From assembly GCA_937773775.1 (NCBI GenBank), contig CALJVL010000008.1:62001-126000 (forward strand): 64,000 nucleotides of DNA, written 5' to 3'. Below the pieces are notes generated by a model that searched no databases, was not told where the DNA came from, and saw only the letters and a list, made by a program, of their open reading frames with translations. Source of the stretch: an uncultured Flavobacterium sp. Its GTDB lineage: Bacteria; Bacteroidota; Bacteroidia; Flavobacteriales; Flavobacteriaceae. Positions 51,687 to 60,927 of the stretch are shown here, in pieces; the stretch's first letter is position 1; each line of letters begins with the position of its first letter. The position numbers were made by a program, and so were the translations under genes.

Positions 51687-52214
51687 ATGAAAATAATAAA
51701 TAAAAAACTAATTTTAGTTATGCTATTGATAATAGCGGTAAACCTTAAAGCGAATTCGCAAATTAGTAAAGCTGAAATTATTGCAACCGGACTTACATGT
51801 TCCATGTGCTCTAACGCCATAAACAAGCAACTCAAAACACGCAGTGAGGTGGATAGCGTGAGTACGGATTTGAATACGAACACGTTTACTGTTTATCTAA
51901 AGAAAGATAATGTGTTAAAGCCTAGGACTTTAAAAGAAAGCGTCGAAAAAGCAGGGTTTTTTGTTGGTTCAATGGTGTTGACTGTAGTTTTTAATAAAGA
52001 AGAAGTGAAGGAAAATCAAGTCGTAAAAGCGGGAGAGGTTAGTTATATTGTTGTTGATGCAAAGCCCAAAACCTTAAATGGAGAAACCAAAGTTCAGGTC
52101 CTAGACAAAGGTTTTGTTACCGTGAAAGAGTATAAAAAGCTGACAAAGTCACTATCGAAAACACCTACTTACGCGGTCGAAAATGAAGATGATTACCATA
52201 TTAAAGCATTATAA
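51687..52214 (+). CDS. Secreted HMA-like metal-binding protein
   Basis: Signal peptide; IIATGLTCSMCSNAINKQLKT (CSMC). Confidence 0.8.
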   Translation: MKIINKKLILVMLLIIAVNLKANSQISKAEIIATGLTCSMCSNAINKQLKTRSEVDSVSTDLNTNTFTVYLKKDNVLKPRTLKESVEKAGFFVGSMVLTVVFNKEEVKENQVVKAGEVSYIVVDAKPKTLNGETKVQVLDKGFVTVKEYKKLTKSLSKTPTYAVENEDDYHIKAL

Positions 52215-52218
52215 AAAG

Positions 52219-53025
52219 ATGAGACATTTACTTATCGTATGCTTATTGGTGTTTTCTTATCAGATAAAAGCTCAGGAATTGTTTGTTATGACGGATCCTG
52301 CGAGTAATATTCCTGCGGGTTCAATTACAGTCAGTGATATGAATTTTTTTCAGCATGAAAAAAATGGGAATTTAAATTACCATAATATGCCTGAAGTCAT
52401 GTGGGGGGTGAGTAACAAATTGATGCTTCGTGCCTCTGGATTTATAAGTAATACTGGAGAAGGCTGGGAGGCCGAAGGAGGGAGTTTATATGCAAAATAT
52501 AGATTCTTTTCTGTAGATGATATGCACAGTCATTTCCGTATGGCTTTTTATGCGAAATACAGTCTCAATAATGCCGATATTCATCAAGATGAAATCGAGA
52601 CAATGGGTCATAATACTGGATATGAAACTGGAATTGTAGCTACTCAGTTGATTAACAAAGTAGCGATAAGCTCCTCTATAAGTTACGAAAGAGCACTAGA
52701 CAACAAGCCTAATTATGAGTTTCCTGCCGCGCAAAGTAATAGCGCTATGAATTATACGCTTTCTATTGGGAAATTAATACATCCAAAAAAATACACGAGT
52801 TATAAACAAACAAATATCAATGCGATGATTGAATTTTTAGGACAAAGATTAAATGGAAACGGTAAATCGTTTTTAGATGTTGTGCCTTCTATTCAATTCA
52901 TAGTGAACAGTCAGGCAAGAATAGACTTGGCTTACAAACAGGAGTTGTATAGTACGATGTATCGTACGGCTCCAAACGGATTTTTACTTCGATTGCAATA
53001 TACTTTTTTTAATGTAACAAACTAA
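52219..53025 (+). CDS. Outer-membrane-type protein of the copper locus, function unknown
   Basis: Signal peptide ending QIKAQ; alternating beta-strand pattern ending LLRLQYTFFNVTN; between HMA and DUF3347 genes. Confidence 0.6.
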   Translation: MRHLLIVCLLVFSYQIKAQELFVMTDPASNIPAGSITVSDMNFFQHEKNGNLNYHNMPEVMWGVSNKLMLRASGFISNTGEGWEAEGGSLYAKYRFFSVDDMHSHFRMAFYAKYSLNNADIHQDEIETMGHNTGYETGIVATQLINKVAISSSISYERALDNKPNYEFPAAQSNSAMNYTLSIGKLIHPKKYTSYKQTNINAMIEFLGQRLNGNGKSFLDVVPSIQFIVNSQARIDLAYKQELYSTMYRTAPNGFLLRLQYTFFNVTN

Positions 53026-53073
53026 AACAGGTACAAAACAAAAAATATTCACAAATACTTAAATTATAATAAA

Positions 53074-53763
53074 ATGAAAAAAATAATTCTTTCGGTAATG
53101 ATAATTGCAATGACATCAGTATCATGCAAAAAAAATGAAGACAGTAGCAGAACAGGACAAGCAGCAACAGAATCAAGCTCTGAATTGTATTCTTGCCCAA
53201 TGCATCCTGAAGTTCATGGCAAACAAGGGGAAGCCTGTTCTGTATGCGGTATGGAATTGACGGAGCCATTTACCCCAGCGGCAACCGCTCCTGAAGAAGT
53301 TAAGAAACAAGCGGAACCATTAAGTAAATCATCATTTTCTATTGATGGAATTTTGATCAATTACTTGAAATTAAAAAATGCGCTTGCCAAAGATGATTCT
53401 AAAGAAGCGGCCAATGCGGCAAAAGAATTAAATGCGACTTTTAACAATTTAAAATCTGATAAAATTGAGGCTAAATTTAAAAAGGAGTACGCAGATCTTG
53501 CCGATGATGCCAAAGAACATGCCGCACAGATTGCTGATAATTCAGGAAAAATCGACAGCCAAAGAGCACATTTTGCTATGTTGAGCAAAGACGTTAACGA
53601 ATTGATTAAAATTTTCGGAACAGACATGAAAATATACAGAGACTATTGTCCAATGTACGATCAAGGGAAAAGCGGATATTGGATCAGTGAAACTAAAGAC
53701 ATCAAGAATCCTTATTATGGATCTGAAATGTTGACATGTGGTGGAATTACTAACGAGTGGTAA
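53074..53763 (+). CDS. Lipoprotein with heavy-metal-binding (CPMHPE) motif and DUF3347-type domain
   Basis: Lipobox MTSVSCKK; YSCPMHPEVHGKQGEACSVCGMEL; C-terminal YCPM...NPYYGSEMLTCG. Confidence 0.85.
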   Translation: MKKIILSVMIIAMTSVSCKKNEDSSRTGQAATESSSELYSCPMHPEVHGKQGEACSVCGMELTEPFTPAATAPEEVKKQAEPLSKSSFSIDGILINYLKLKNALAKDDSKEAANAAKELNATFNNLKSDKIEAKFKKEYADLADDAKEHAAQIADNSGKIDSQRAHFAMLSKDVNELIKIFGTDMKIYRDYCPMYDQGKSGYWISETKDIKNPYYGSEMLTCGGITNEW

Positions 53764-53822
53764 GAGGATTCCATTGGATAGATAAAATGAAAGACAGTCT
53801 TTCATAAAAAGAGTAAGCTATT

Positions 53823-55103
53823 ATGGTAGAAAAATTAATATCATTTTCACTAAGAAACCGAATGGTCGTGTTGATTATTTCAGCCTGTTTATTTGGCTGG
53901 GGTATTTATAGCGTGCAACAGAACCCTATCGATGCCATTCCTGACCTGTCCGAAAACCAAGTCATTGTTTTTACGGAATGGATGGGCAGAAGTCCGCAAG
54001 TGATTGAAGATCAGGTGACATACCCACTGGTTTCCAATCTACAGGGGATACCCAAAATCAAGAACATCCGTGCCTCTTCCATGTTTGGGATGAGTTTTGT
54101 CTATGTAATCTTTGAAGAAAATGTAGATCCATATTGGGCAAGAACCCGTGTATTGGAACGGTTAAATTATGCACAACGTTTGTTGCCTGAAAATGTTGTC
54201 CCCACTCTGGGTCCCGATGGAACCGGTGTAGGCCACATTTTTTGGTATCACTTAGAAACCAATGGGATGGATTTGGGTGAGCAACGCGCCTTGCAGGATT
54301 GGTACGTGAAGTTTGCCCTGCAAACCGTTCCCGGAGTAGCCGAAGTGGCTTCCTTTGGTGGCTTCGAAAAACAATACCAGCTTGTTTTGGACCCTTTAAA
54401 AATGCAGTACTATGATGTTAGTATGATGGAGGTGATGAAAGCTGTAAAAACCAGTAATAATGATGTAGGAGGAAGGAAGTTTGAAATGAGCAATATGTCC
54501 TATGTAGTTAGGGGATTAGGCTATATTAAAAACATAAAAGATGTAGAAGACATTGCTATTAAAAATTATAATTCGGTACCTGTAAAGGTAAGTGATATTG
54601 GCTCAGTGCAAATGGGAGGAGAGTCACGTGTGGGGATTTTTGATGCTAATGGCGAAGGGGAAGTTGTGGGCGGAATCGTAGTGATGCGCTACGGAGAAAA
54701 TGCTGACAAGGTTATAGAGGCCGTAAAGCTCAAAATGAAAGAAGTCGCAAAAGGATTGCCGGAAGGTGTTTCCTTCAAGACTTCCTATGACAGAAGTGTA
54801 CTTATAGAAAAAGCAATCGAATCTGTTAAAGGGACTTTGATAGAGGAAATGATTGTGGTGTCCATTATCGTTTTGCTGTTTCTTTTTCATTGGCGAAGCG
54901 CATTGATAATTTTGATACAATTGCCCATATCCGTTGCCATAGGTTTTATTTTATTGGAGGCTTTCGGGATTTCATCCAATATTATGTCCTTAACGGGTAT
55001 TGCACTGGCAATAGGCGTTGTGGTTGATGATGGAATCGTAATGGTAGAAAATGCCTATCGGACTATCTCTGAGAAACAAGAAGAATTGGACAATAATCAT
55101 TAA
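53823..55103 (+). CDS. cusA: CusA-family heavy-metal RND transporter, N-terminal part
   Basis: VQQNPIDAIPDLSENQVIVFTEWMGRSPQVIEDQVTYPL; VVDDGIVMVENAY; ends after TM4. Confidence 0.9.
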   Translation: MVEKLISFSLRNRMVVLIISACLFGWGIYSVQQNPIDAIPDLSENQVIVFTEWMGRSPQVIEDQVTYPLVSNLQGIPKIKNIRASSMFGMSFVYVIFEENVDPYWARTRVLERLNYAQRLLPENVVPTLGPDGTGVGHIFWYHLETNGMDLGEQRALQDWYVKFALQTVPGVAEVASFGGFEKQYQLVLDPLKMQYYDVSMMEVMKAVKTSNNDVGGRKFEMSNMSYVVRGLGYIKNIKDVEDIAIKNYNSVPVKVSDIGSVQMGGESRVGIFDANGEGEVVGGIVVMRYGENADKVIEAVKLKMKEVAKGLPEGVSFKTSYDRSVLIEKAIESVKGTLIEEMIVVSIIVLLFLFHWRSALIILIQLPISVAIGFILLEAFGISSNIMSLTGIALAIGVVVDDGIVMVENAYRTISEKQEELDNNH

Positions 55104-55109
55104 TTAACA

Positions 55110-57050
55110 GTGATGAAAAAATTATTTAAAAACATATTCAAAAAACAGCACGATCCACTGCCTCCCGAAGAGAGAATGAAGCTGATTGAGAACTCATCAA
55201 AATTAGTTGGACCCGGTGTGTTTTATTCCACGTTAATTGTGATCGCTTCCTTTTTGCCTGTTTTTTTATTGACGGGAATGGAAGGAAAGTTATTCAGTCC
55301 GCTGGCCTGGACAAAGTCATTTATATTAATCGTAGATGCTTTTTTAGCCATAACACTTACTCCAGTTCTAATTAGCTTTTTGCTGAAAGGAAAACTTCGT
55401 CCCGAAAGTAAGAATCCAATTAACAGAAAACTGGAAAGTATCTATACGCCTATTTTGACTTTTTGTCTCAAATGGAGAAAATCAGTATTGGCGGTAAATA
55501 TCGTTGCTTTATTAATAGGTGGTTTGATGTTTACCCGACTGGGATCCGAATTTATGCCGCCTTTAGATGAAGGTAGTATTTTATTTATGCCTGTAACCTT
55601 GCCCGATGTTTCTAATGGAGAGGTAAAACGAATATTGCAGGTTCAGGACAAATTGATAAAATCGATTCCGGAGGTTACCCATGTTTTGGGAAAAGCGGGT
55701 AGAGCTAATACCGCAACAGACAACAGTCCGATTAGCATGATCGAGACCATAATTTTGCTGAAGCCACAGAATGAATGGAGAAAAGGAATAACGAAAAGCG
55801 ATATCATTACCGAAATAAATAATAAGTTACAAATTCCTGGAGTGACGAATGGTTTCACGCAGCCGATCATTAATCGAATTAATATGCTTTCTACGGGTAT
55901 CAGAACCGATGTGGGAATAAAAATATATGGTGCCAGTTTAGACACCATAGATGTTCTATCCCAAAAAATTAAAAAAGCATTGGAAGGTACCGAGGGAGTA
56001 AAAGATTTATTTGCGGAACCAATAACTGGAGGCAAATATATTGATATTGTCGCCAAGCGAGAAGTGATAGGCAGGTATGGTCTTAGCGTTGATGATGTTA
56101 ATAGTGTTGTAGAAGCCGCCATTGGCGGGATGACATTAACGACAACTATCGAGGGAAGAGAGCGGTTTTCAGTCAATGCAAGATATGCGCAAGAATATAG
56201 AAACAGTCTTGAATCCCTAAAAAAACTTCAGGTTCAGACAATGGAATACGGACCTATTCCATTGGAGGCTGTTGCGGATATAAAAATAAGTGATGGGCCT
56301 CCGATGATTAATAGCGAAAATGCCATGCTTCGTGGGAGCGTTTTGTTTAATGTTCGTGGTCGGGACTTAGGGAGTACCGTGAAGGAAGCCCAGGACAAGC
56401 TAAATGCAATGATTACTAAAATGCCAAAAGGCTATTATATGCAATGGAGCGGACAATGGGAAAACCAAATTCGGGCTAACAAAACATTAAGCCTGATTTT
56501 ACCTCTGGTTGTCATCATTATATTCTTGATTTTATACTTTACCTATCGCTCCATGAAGGAGGCGTTCATCACGATGATTACTGTGCCATTTGCTTTAATT
56601 GGAGGGATTTTCATGGTTTACTTTTATGACATTAATCTATCGGTGGCGGTCGCTGTTGGTTTCATCGCTTTGTTTGGCCTGGCTATTGAAACTGCGATGT
56701 TGATTACGATTTATTTAAATGAAGCCATGGTCAAAATGGTGGAAAAACATGGAAACAGTAGGGAGACACTTACGGAAGACATATTACGGGACTATATTAT
56801 TTTTGGCTCTGCAAAAAGATTGCGTCCTAAGTTAATGACGGTATCGGTCGCTTTGTTTGGGTTAATCCCCATTTTATGGTCAACAGGAACTGGGGCTGAT
56901 GTAATGATTCCTATTACGGTCCCACTTATTGGAGGGACAATCACCTCAACTATTTATGTATTATTAGTAACGCCAGTTGTTTTTGAAATGACAAAATTAC
57001 GCGAATTAAGAACAAAAGGTAAAATAGATATTATCGATGCGAAACATTAA
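55110..57050 (+). CDS. cusA: CusA-family heavy-metal RND transporter, C-terminal part (same frame as upstream ORF)
   Basis: Starts in the TM4-TM5 loop; NRINMLSTGIRTDVGIKIYG; GPPMINSENAM; TM5-TM12 region. Confidence 0.9.
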   Translation: MMKKLFKNIFKKQHDPLPPEERMKLIENSSKLVGPGVFYSTLIVIASFLPVFLLTGMEGKLFSPLAWTKSFILIVDAFLAITLTPVLISFLLKGKLRPESKNPINRKLESIYTPILTFCLKWRKSVLAVNIVALLIGGLMFTRLGSEFMPPLDEGSILFMPVTLPDVSNGEVKRILQVQDKLIKSIPEVTHVLGKAGRANTATDNSPISMIETIILLKPQNEWRKGITKSDIITEINNKLQIPGVTNGFTQPIINRINMLSTGIRTDVGIKIYGASLDTIDVLSQKIKKALEGTEGVKDLFAEPITGGKYIDIVAKREVIGRYGLSVDDVNSVVEAAIGGMTLTTTIEGRERFSVNARYAQEYRNSLESLKKLQVQTMEYGPIPLEAVADIKISDGPPMINSENAMLRGSVLFNVRGRDLGSTVKEAQDKLNAMITKMPKGYYMQWSGQWENQIRANKTLSLILPLVVIIIFLILYFTYRSMKEAFITMITVPFALIGGIFMVYFYDINLSVAVAVGFIALFGLAIETAMLITIYLNEAMVKMVEKHGNSRETLTEDILRDYIIFGSAKRLRPKLMTVSVALFGLIPILWSTGTGADVMIPITVPLIGGTITSTIYVLLVTPVVFEMTKLRELRTKGKIDIIDAKH

Positions 57051-58290
57051 AAAGTATATCATTATAGGTTGTTTGATTTTTGGCTTTGCTAATGTAAATG
57101 GGCAAACACTTTCTTTGGATGCCGTTTTGAGCAGCATTAAAACCAATAACCCACAGTTGAAAATGTATGATGCCGACATTCAAAGTATGAATGCAGCTGC
57201 CAAAGGAGCAAAAACCTGGATGCCACCGCAAATTAACACTGGTTTGTTTATGGCGCCTTACGACGTAAAAATGTGGAATGCGAACGAAATGAATCAAGGG
57301 ATGGGGGCTTATATGCTAGGCTTTACGCAAATGATTCCCAATGCTGCTAAACTGAAGGCCGATTCTGATTATATGAATGCCATGTCTTCAGTAGAAGCCG
57401 AAAACAAAAGTTACACCGTCAATCAGTTGAATGCCGTGGCAAAGGCAAACTATTACCAATGGATAGTATTGGATAAAAAAATAAAAATTGCTAATGACAA
57501 TTTGTTGCTTTTGGAGTATATGATAAAGAGTATGGAAATACGCTATCAGTACAACATGGATAAACTGCCAACGTATTATAAGGCGAAATCGCAATACAGT
57601 GGATTGCAAAGCATGTTGGTCATGATGCAAAACAGTGTATCCCAAAAAAGAATTGGGCTGAACACCTTAATGGCAAGGGATAAAAACACGGTCTTCGAAA
57701 TCGATCCGACCTATACATTAAACGAATATGATGTAATGGAATCAGACAGTACTTCGCTTTCTCAAAACCGGAGCGATGTGCAAGCGATCGAAAGAACAAT
57801 AGAATTGAATCAGTTGAAAATTATAATTGAAAAATCGAAATTGTTGCCGGAGTTTGGCGTGAAATACGATCATATGTTTGCTTTTGGCGACCGTCCGCAG
57901 CAATTTTCATTGATGGGTATGGTGAGCATTCCGATGCCTTGGTCCACAAAAATGAATAAAGCGACGATCAATAGTATCAAGATAAAAAACGAAAGTTTGG
58001 AATGGCAAAAACAAATGATTCTAAATGAGGCATCGGGTATGATTTTAGGGATGCAAACCGAATTTAAAAATCTTAAAAGGCAGTATGATATTGTTGAAAA
58101 AAGTATTATTCCAGCATTGCGAAGAAATTATGACACAGCAATTCTTGCATGGCAAAACAACACGGGTGATTTGTTTGTCGTGTTGGATTCATGGGAAGCA
58201 TTAAACATGGCTCATATCGACAAATTGGATAAACTTCAGGCTATTTTGAGTACTCAGGTAGAAATCGAAAAACAACTCGAAACGAAATAA
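57037..58290 (+). CDS. TolC-family outer membrane factor (CusC-like)
   Basis: Signal peptide; OEP-type coiled coil; overlaps cusA C-part stop. Confidence 0.88.
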   Translation: MRNIKKYIIIGCLIFGFANVNGQTLSLDAVLSSIKTNNPQLKMYDADIQSMNAAAKGAKTWMPPQINTGLFMAPYDVKMWNANEMNQGMGAYMLGFTQMIPNAAKLKADSDYMNAMSSVEAENKSYTVNQLNAVAKANYYQWIVLDKKIKIANDNLLLLEYMIKSMEIRYQYNMDKLPTYYKAKSQYSGLQSMLVMMQNSVSQKRIGLNTLMARDKNTVFEIDPTYTLNEYDVMESDSTSLSQNRSDVQAIERTIELNQLKIIIEKSKLLPEFGVKYDHMFAFGDRPQQFSLMGMVSIPMPWSTKMNKATINSIKIKNESLEWQKQMILNEASGMILGMQTEFKNLKRQYDIVEKSIIPALRRNYDTAILAWQNNTGDLFVVLDSWEALNMAHIDKLDKLQAILSTQVEIEKQLETK

Positions 58291-58292
58291 TT

Positions 58293-59540
58293 ATGAATAA
58301 ATTTTTAAAATATAGTTTGTTGGCTATCGCGGTTCTGACTGTTGGATTCACCATTTATTATTTTGTGGAAAAATCAAATAATCAAACTGCGCATTTACGC
58401 AAGGAGGAGATTTACACATGTCCTATGCATCCTCAAATCATAAGAAACGAGCTGGGGAATTGCCCCATTTGTGGAATGAATTTGGTGAAAAAAGTGAGCG
58501 AAAAACAGCCTGAGGAAAGTCATTCGATAGAACATTTATTGCGACCGACAGATCTATTTGTGGTGGGGGATTTTTTAACGACGACACCTAAAGACACGAC
58601 GATAAGCAGCGAGATACATTTACCGGGACTTGTTGCCTACGATCCTAATTCGTCGGTAAACATAGCTGCAAGAATCGGTGGTAGGATAGAAAAAATGTAT
58701 GTGAATTACAAGTTTCAAAAAGTGAATAAAGGCCAAAAATTATTTGATTTGTACAGCCCAGAATTACTGACAGAGCAGCAAAATTATATTTATTTGATAT
58801 CCAATGACCCAGAAAATGCTTCAATCATAGAAGCATCAAAACAAAAATTATTGCTTTACGGAATGAGCGCCCAGCAAATTAATTCATTGGCTGCAGCGAA
58901 AAGAGTAAATCCGGTAGTGACCATTTACAGTCCAAGTAGCGGGATTGTAGAAGGAACGGAAAGCATGGACAAAAGCACAATAGGGAATATGCAAAGCGCC
59001 GAGACAACAACGACTTCTTTGTCTTTAAAGGAGGGAGATTATATCAAGAAAAACGAAGTTGTTTTTACATTGGTGAATACGGATAAAGTTTGGGGTGTCT
59101 TTAATGTTATACAAGGCTACAACAGTCTGGTAAAAGTCAATCAGCCAATCAGAATTTCATCCGAGTTAGACGAAAAGGATTATTTCAATGCGAAAGTGAA
59201 CTTTGTCGAGACACAACTCAACCAAAACGAAAAAACCAATCGAGTGAGGGTGTATCTCAATAATAAAAATTTAAAACTTCCCGTCGGTTTGAGACTGCAG
59301 GGAATTATAGAAACAAATCCAATAAAAGGAATTTGGCTGAGAAAACAGGCTTTGGTAAGCATAGGAAACAAAAAGATAGTTTTTGTCAAGAAAGAGAATG
59401 GTTTTAAAACGGCAGTGATAAGAACAGGAATCGAAATCAATGACTTTGTTCAAGTTATCGAAGGGGTCTCTAGCGGGGATAGCCTTGCCAGAAATGCGCA
59501 GTATTTGATCGATAGCGGAAGCTTTATAAAAACGGAATAA
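58293..59540 (+). CDS. CusB-like RND periplasmic adaptor with CPMHPQ metal-binding domain
   Basis: YTCPMHPQIIRNELGNCPICGMNLVKK; adaptor core. Confidence 0.9.
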   Translation: MNKFLKYSLLAIAVLTVGFTIYYFVEKSNNQTAHLRKEEIYTCPMHPQIIRNELGNCPICGMNLVKKVSEKQPEESHSIEHLLRPTDLFVVGDFLTTTPKDTTISSEIHLPGLVAYDPNSSVNIAARIGGRIEKMYVNYKFQKVNKGQKLFDLYSPELLTEQQNYIYLISNDPENASIIEASKQKLLLYGMSAQQINSLAAAKRVNPVVTIYSPSSGIVEGTESMDKSTIGNMQSAETTTTSLSLKEGDYIKKNEVVFTLVNTDKVWGVFNVIQGYNSLVKVNQPIRISSELDEKDYFNAKVNFVETQLNQNEKTNRVRVYLNNKNLKLPVGLRLQGIIETNPIKGIWLRKQALVSIGNKKIVFVKKENGFKTAVIRTGIEINDFVQVIEGVSSGDSLARNAQYLIDSGSFIKTE

Positions 59541-59542
59541 TT

Positions 59543-60757
59543 ATGAAAAATATAAAAAAAATTAGTTTTCTATTTATAGTATTCGTCGTGCTTGCTGCCT
59601 GCAACGGCAAAAACAAGGAAGAACGTAGTGCACTTCAGGCGGAAGAAAATATTTATTATACCTGTTCGATGGATACCCAAGTTAAGGAGGACAAACCGGG
59701 GAAATGCCCTATTTGTCACATGGACCTAACACCAATGAAGAAGGACAATTCCGCTTCTAATGAGATTGCGCTAAGTGACCAACAGATAAAACTGGGTAAT
59801 ATCAGTGTAATGACGATTTCTGAATCGGAAAATAGTCTGGTAGAAAATTACAATGGGGTTTTGACGATTGATCCGCAGGGAATGAAAACCATTTCTGCTA
59901 GGGTTATGGGGCGAATCGAGAAATTATACTTTAAAACTGAGGGGGATTACATCCAAAAAAACCAGGCTGTTTACCAGATCTACAGTGAAGATATTGCTAT
60001 AGCTAAACAAGATTATTTCACGGCATATAAACAGTTGTCCATGCCTGGCGATTTTGGTAAAAATGCAAAAAGCATGTTGAATGCGGCCAAGCAAAAGCTA
60101 CTGTTCTTTGGCTTGTCAAGTAGCCAAATCGAAAGTATTAAAACGAGTTCCCAAATTTCGCCCTACACTACTTTTTATAGTACCCATAGCGGTTATGTTT
60201 CGGAAATTACGGTAACAGAAGGTAGTTATGTTATGGAGGGCGCTGCCATAATTAAAGTAGCTAATTTAAATAGTCTCTGGCTTGAAACACAAGTAAACGT
60301 GAACTATGTTAAAAGTCTAAAAATAGGACAGTTGGCAAAGCTGTCTTTTGCGGATTATCCGAATAAAGAAATTAACGCAAAAATATCGTTCATCAATCCA
60401 GAGATAAATCCGGATTCCAGATTGCTATTAATCAGAATGGAAGTGCCCAATCCAAATTTACTTTTAAAACCTGGCATGCAGGCAGTAGCCAGACTAACGC
60501 AATCCAATCTAAAAGGAATGTTTATTCCTATCGATGCGGTAATCAGGGAAGAAAATGCCACCTATATCTGGGTCGAAAAAAGCCATGGTATTTTTGAAAA
60601 TGTAATGGTCGAAACTGGAGCGGAGTCGGAAGGAATGATTGAAATTAAATCAGCTTTAGATCCAACCAAAAAAGTGGTGATTACTGGAGCTTATGCTATC
60701 AACAGCGAGTATAAATTTCGCAAAGGGAGTGATCCCATGGCAGGAATGGACATGTAA
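59543..60757 (+). CDS. CusB-like RND periplasmic adaptor lipoprotein with metal-binding domain
   Basis: Lipobox VVLAACNG; YTCSMDTQVKEDKPGKCPICHMDLTPM; ISARVMGRIEKLYFKTEGDYIQKNQ. Confidence 0.9.
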   Translation: MKNIKKISFLFIVFVVLAACNGKNKEERSALQAEENIYYTCSMDTQVKEDKPGKCPICHMDLTPMKKDNSASNEIALSDQQIKLGNISVMTISESENSLVENYNGVLTIDPQGMKTISARVMGRIEKLYFKTEGDYIQKNQAVYQIYSEDIAIAKQDYFTAYKQLSMPGDFGKNAKSMLNAAKQKLLFFGLSSSQIESIKTSSQISPYTTFYSTHSGYVSEITVTEGSYVMEGAAIIKVANLNSLWLETQVNVNYVKSLKIGQLAKLSFADYPNKEINAKISFINPEINPDSRLLLIRMEVPNPNLLLKPGMQAVARLTQSNLKGMFIPIDAVIREENATYIWVEKSHGIFENVMVETGAESEGMIEIKSALDPTKKVVITGAYAINSEYKFRKGSDPMAGMDM

Positions 60758-60877
60758 GTAAGCTAGAGTCTGAAAAATGTGGACATGAGTAAGGCTGAGC
60801 TAACGAAGTAATTCATGCTTACGGAAATCATGAGCGATTATTTTCTTGTAATTATTGACTTTTACCATTGTTTATGA

Positions 60878-60903
60878 GCCCGGGTTTCTAATCCGAGCTA
60901 TCT
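60878..60903. repeat. REP-like imperfect palindrome
   Basis: AGCCCGGGTT TCT AATCCGAGCT within intergenic DNA after the cus genes. Confidence 0.35.
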
Positions 60904-60927
60904 GGTGCAACGGCATTTTAATTTTAT

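Noticed and set aside
53785-53800. GAAAGACAGTCTTTC palindrome before cusA
   Set aside because: Short, single hairpin with no T-run; could be chance.
55643-56176. 177-aa minus-strand ORF inside cusA
   Set aside because: Antisense to a conserved RND domain; no family motif.
60878-60920. Possible tRNA fragment
   Set aside because: No acceptor stem, anticodon arm or T-loop consensus could be assembled.
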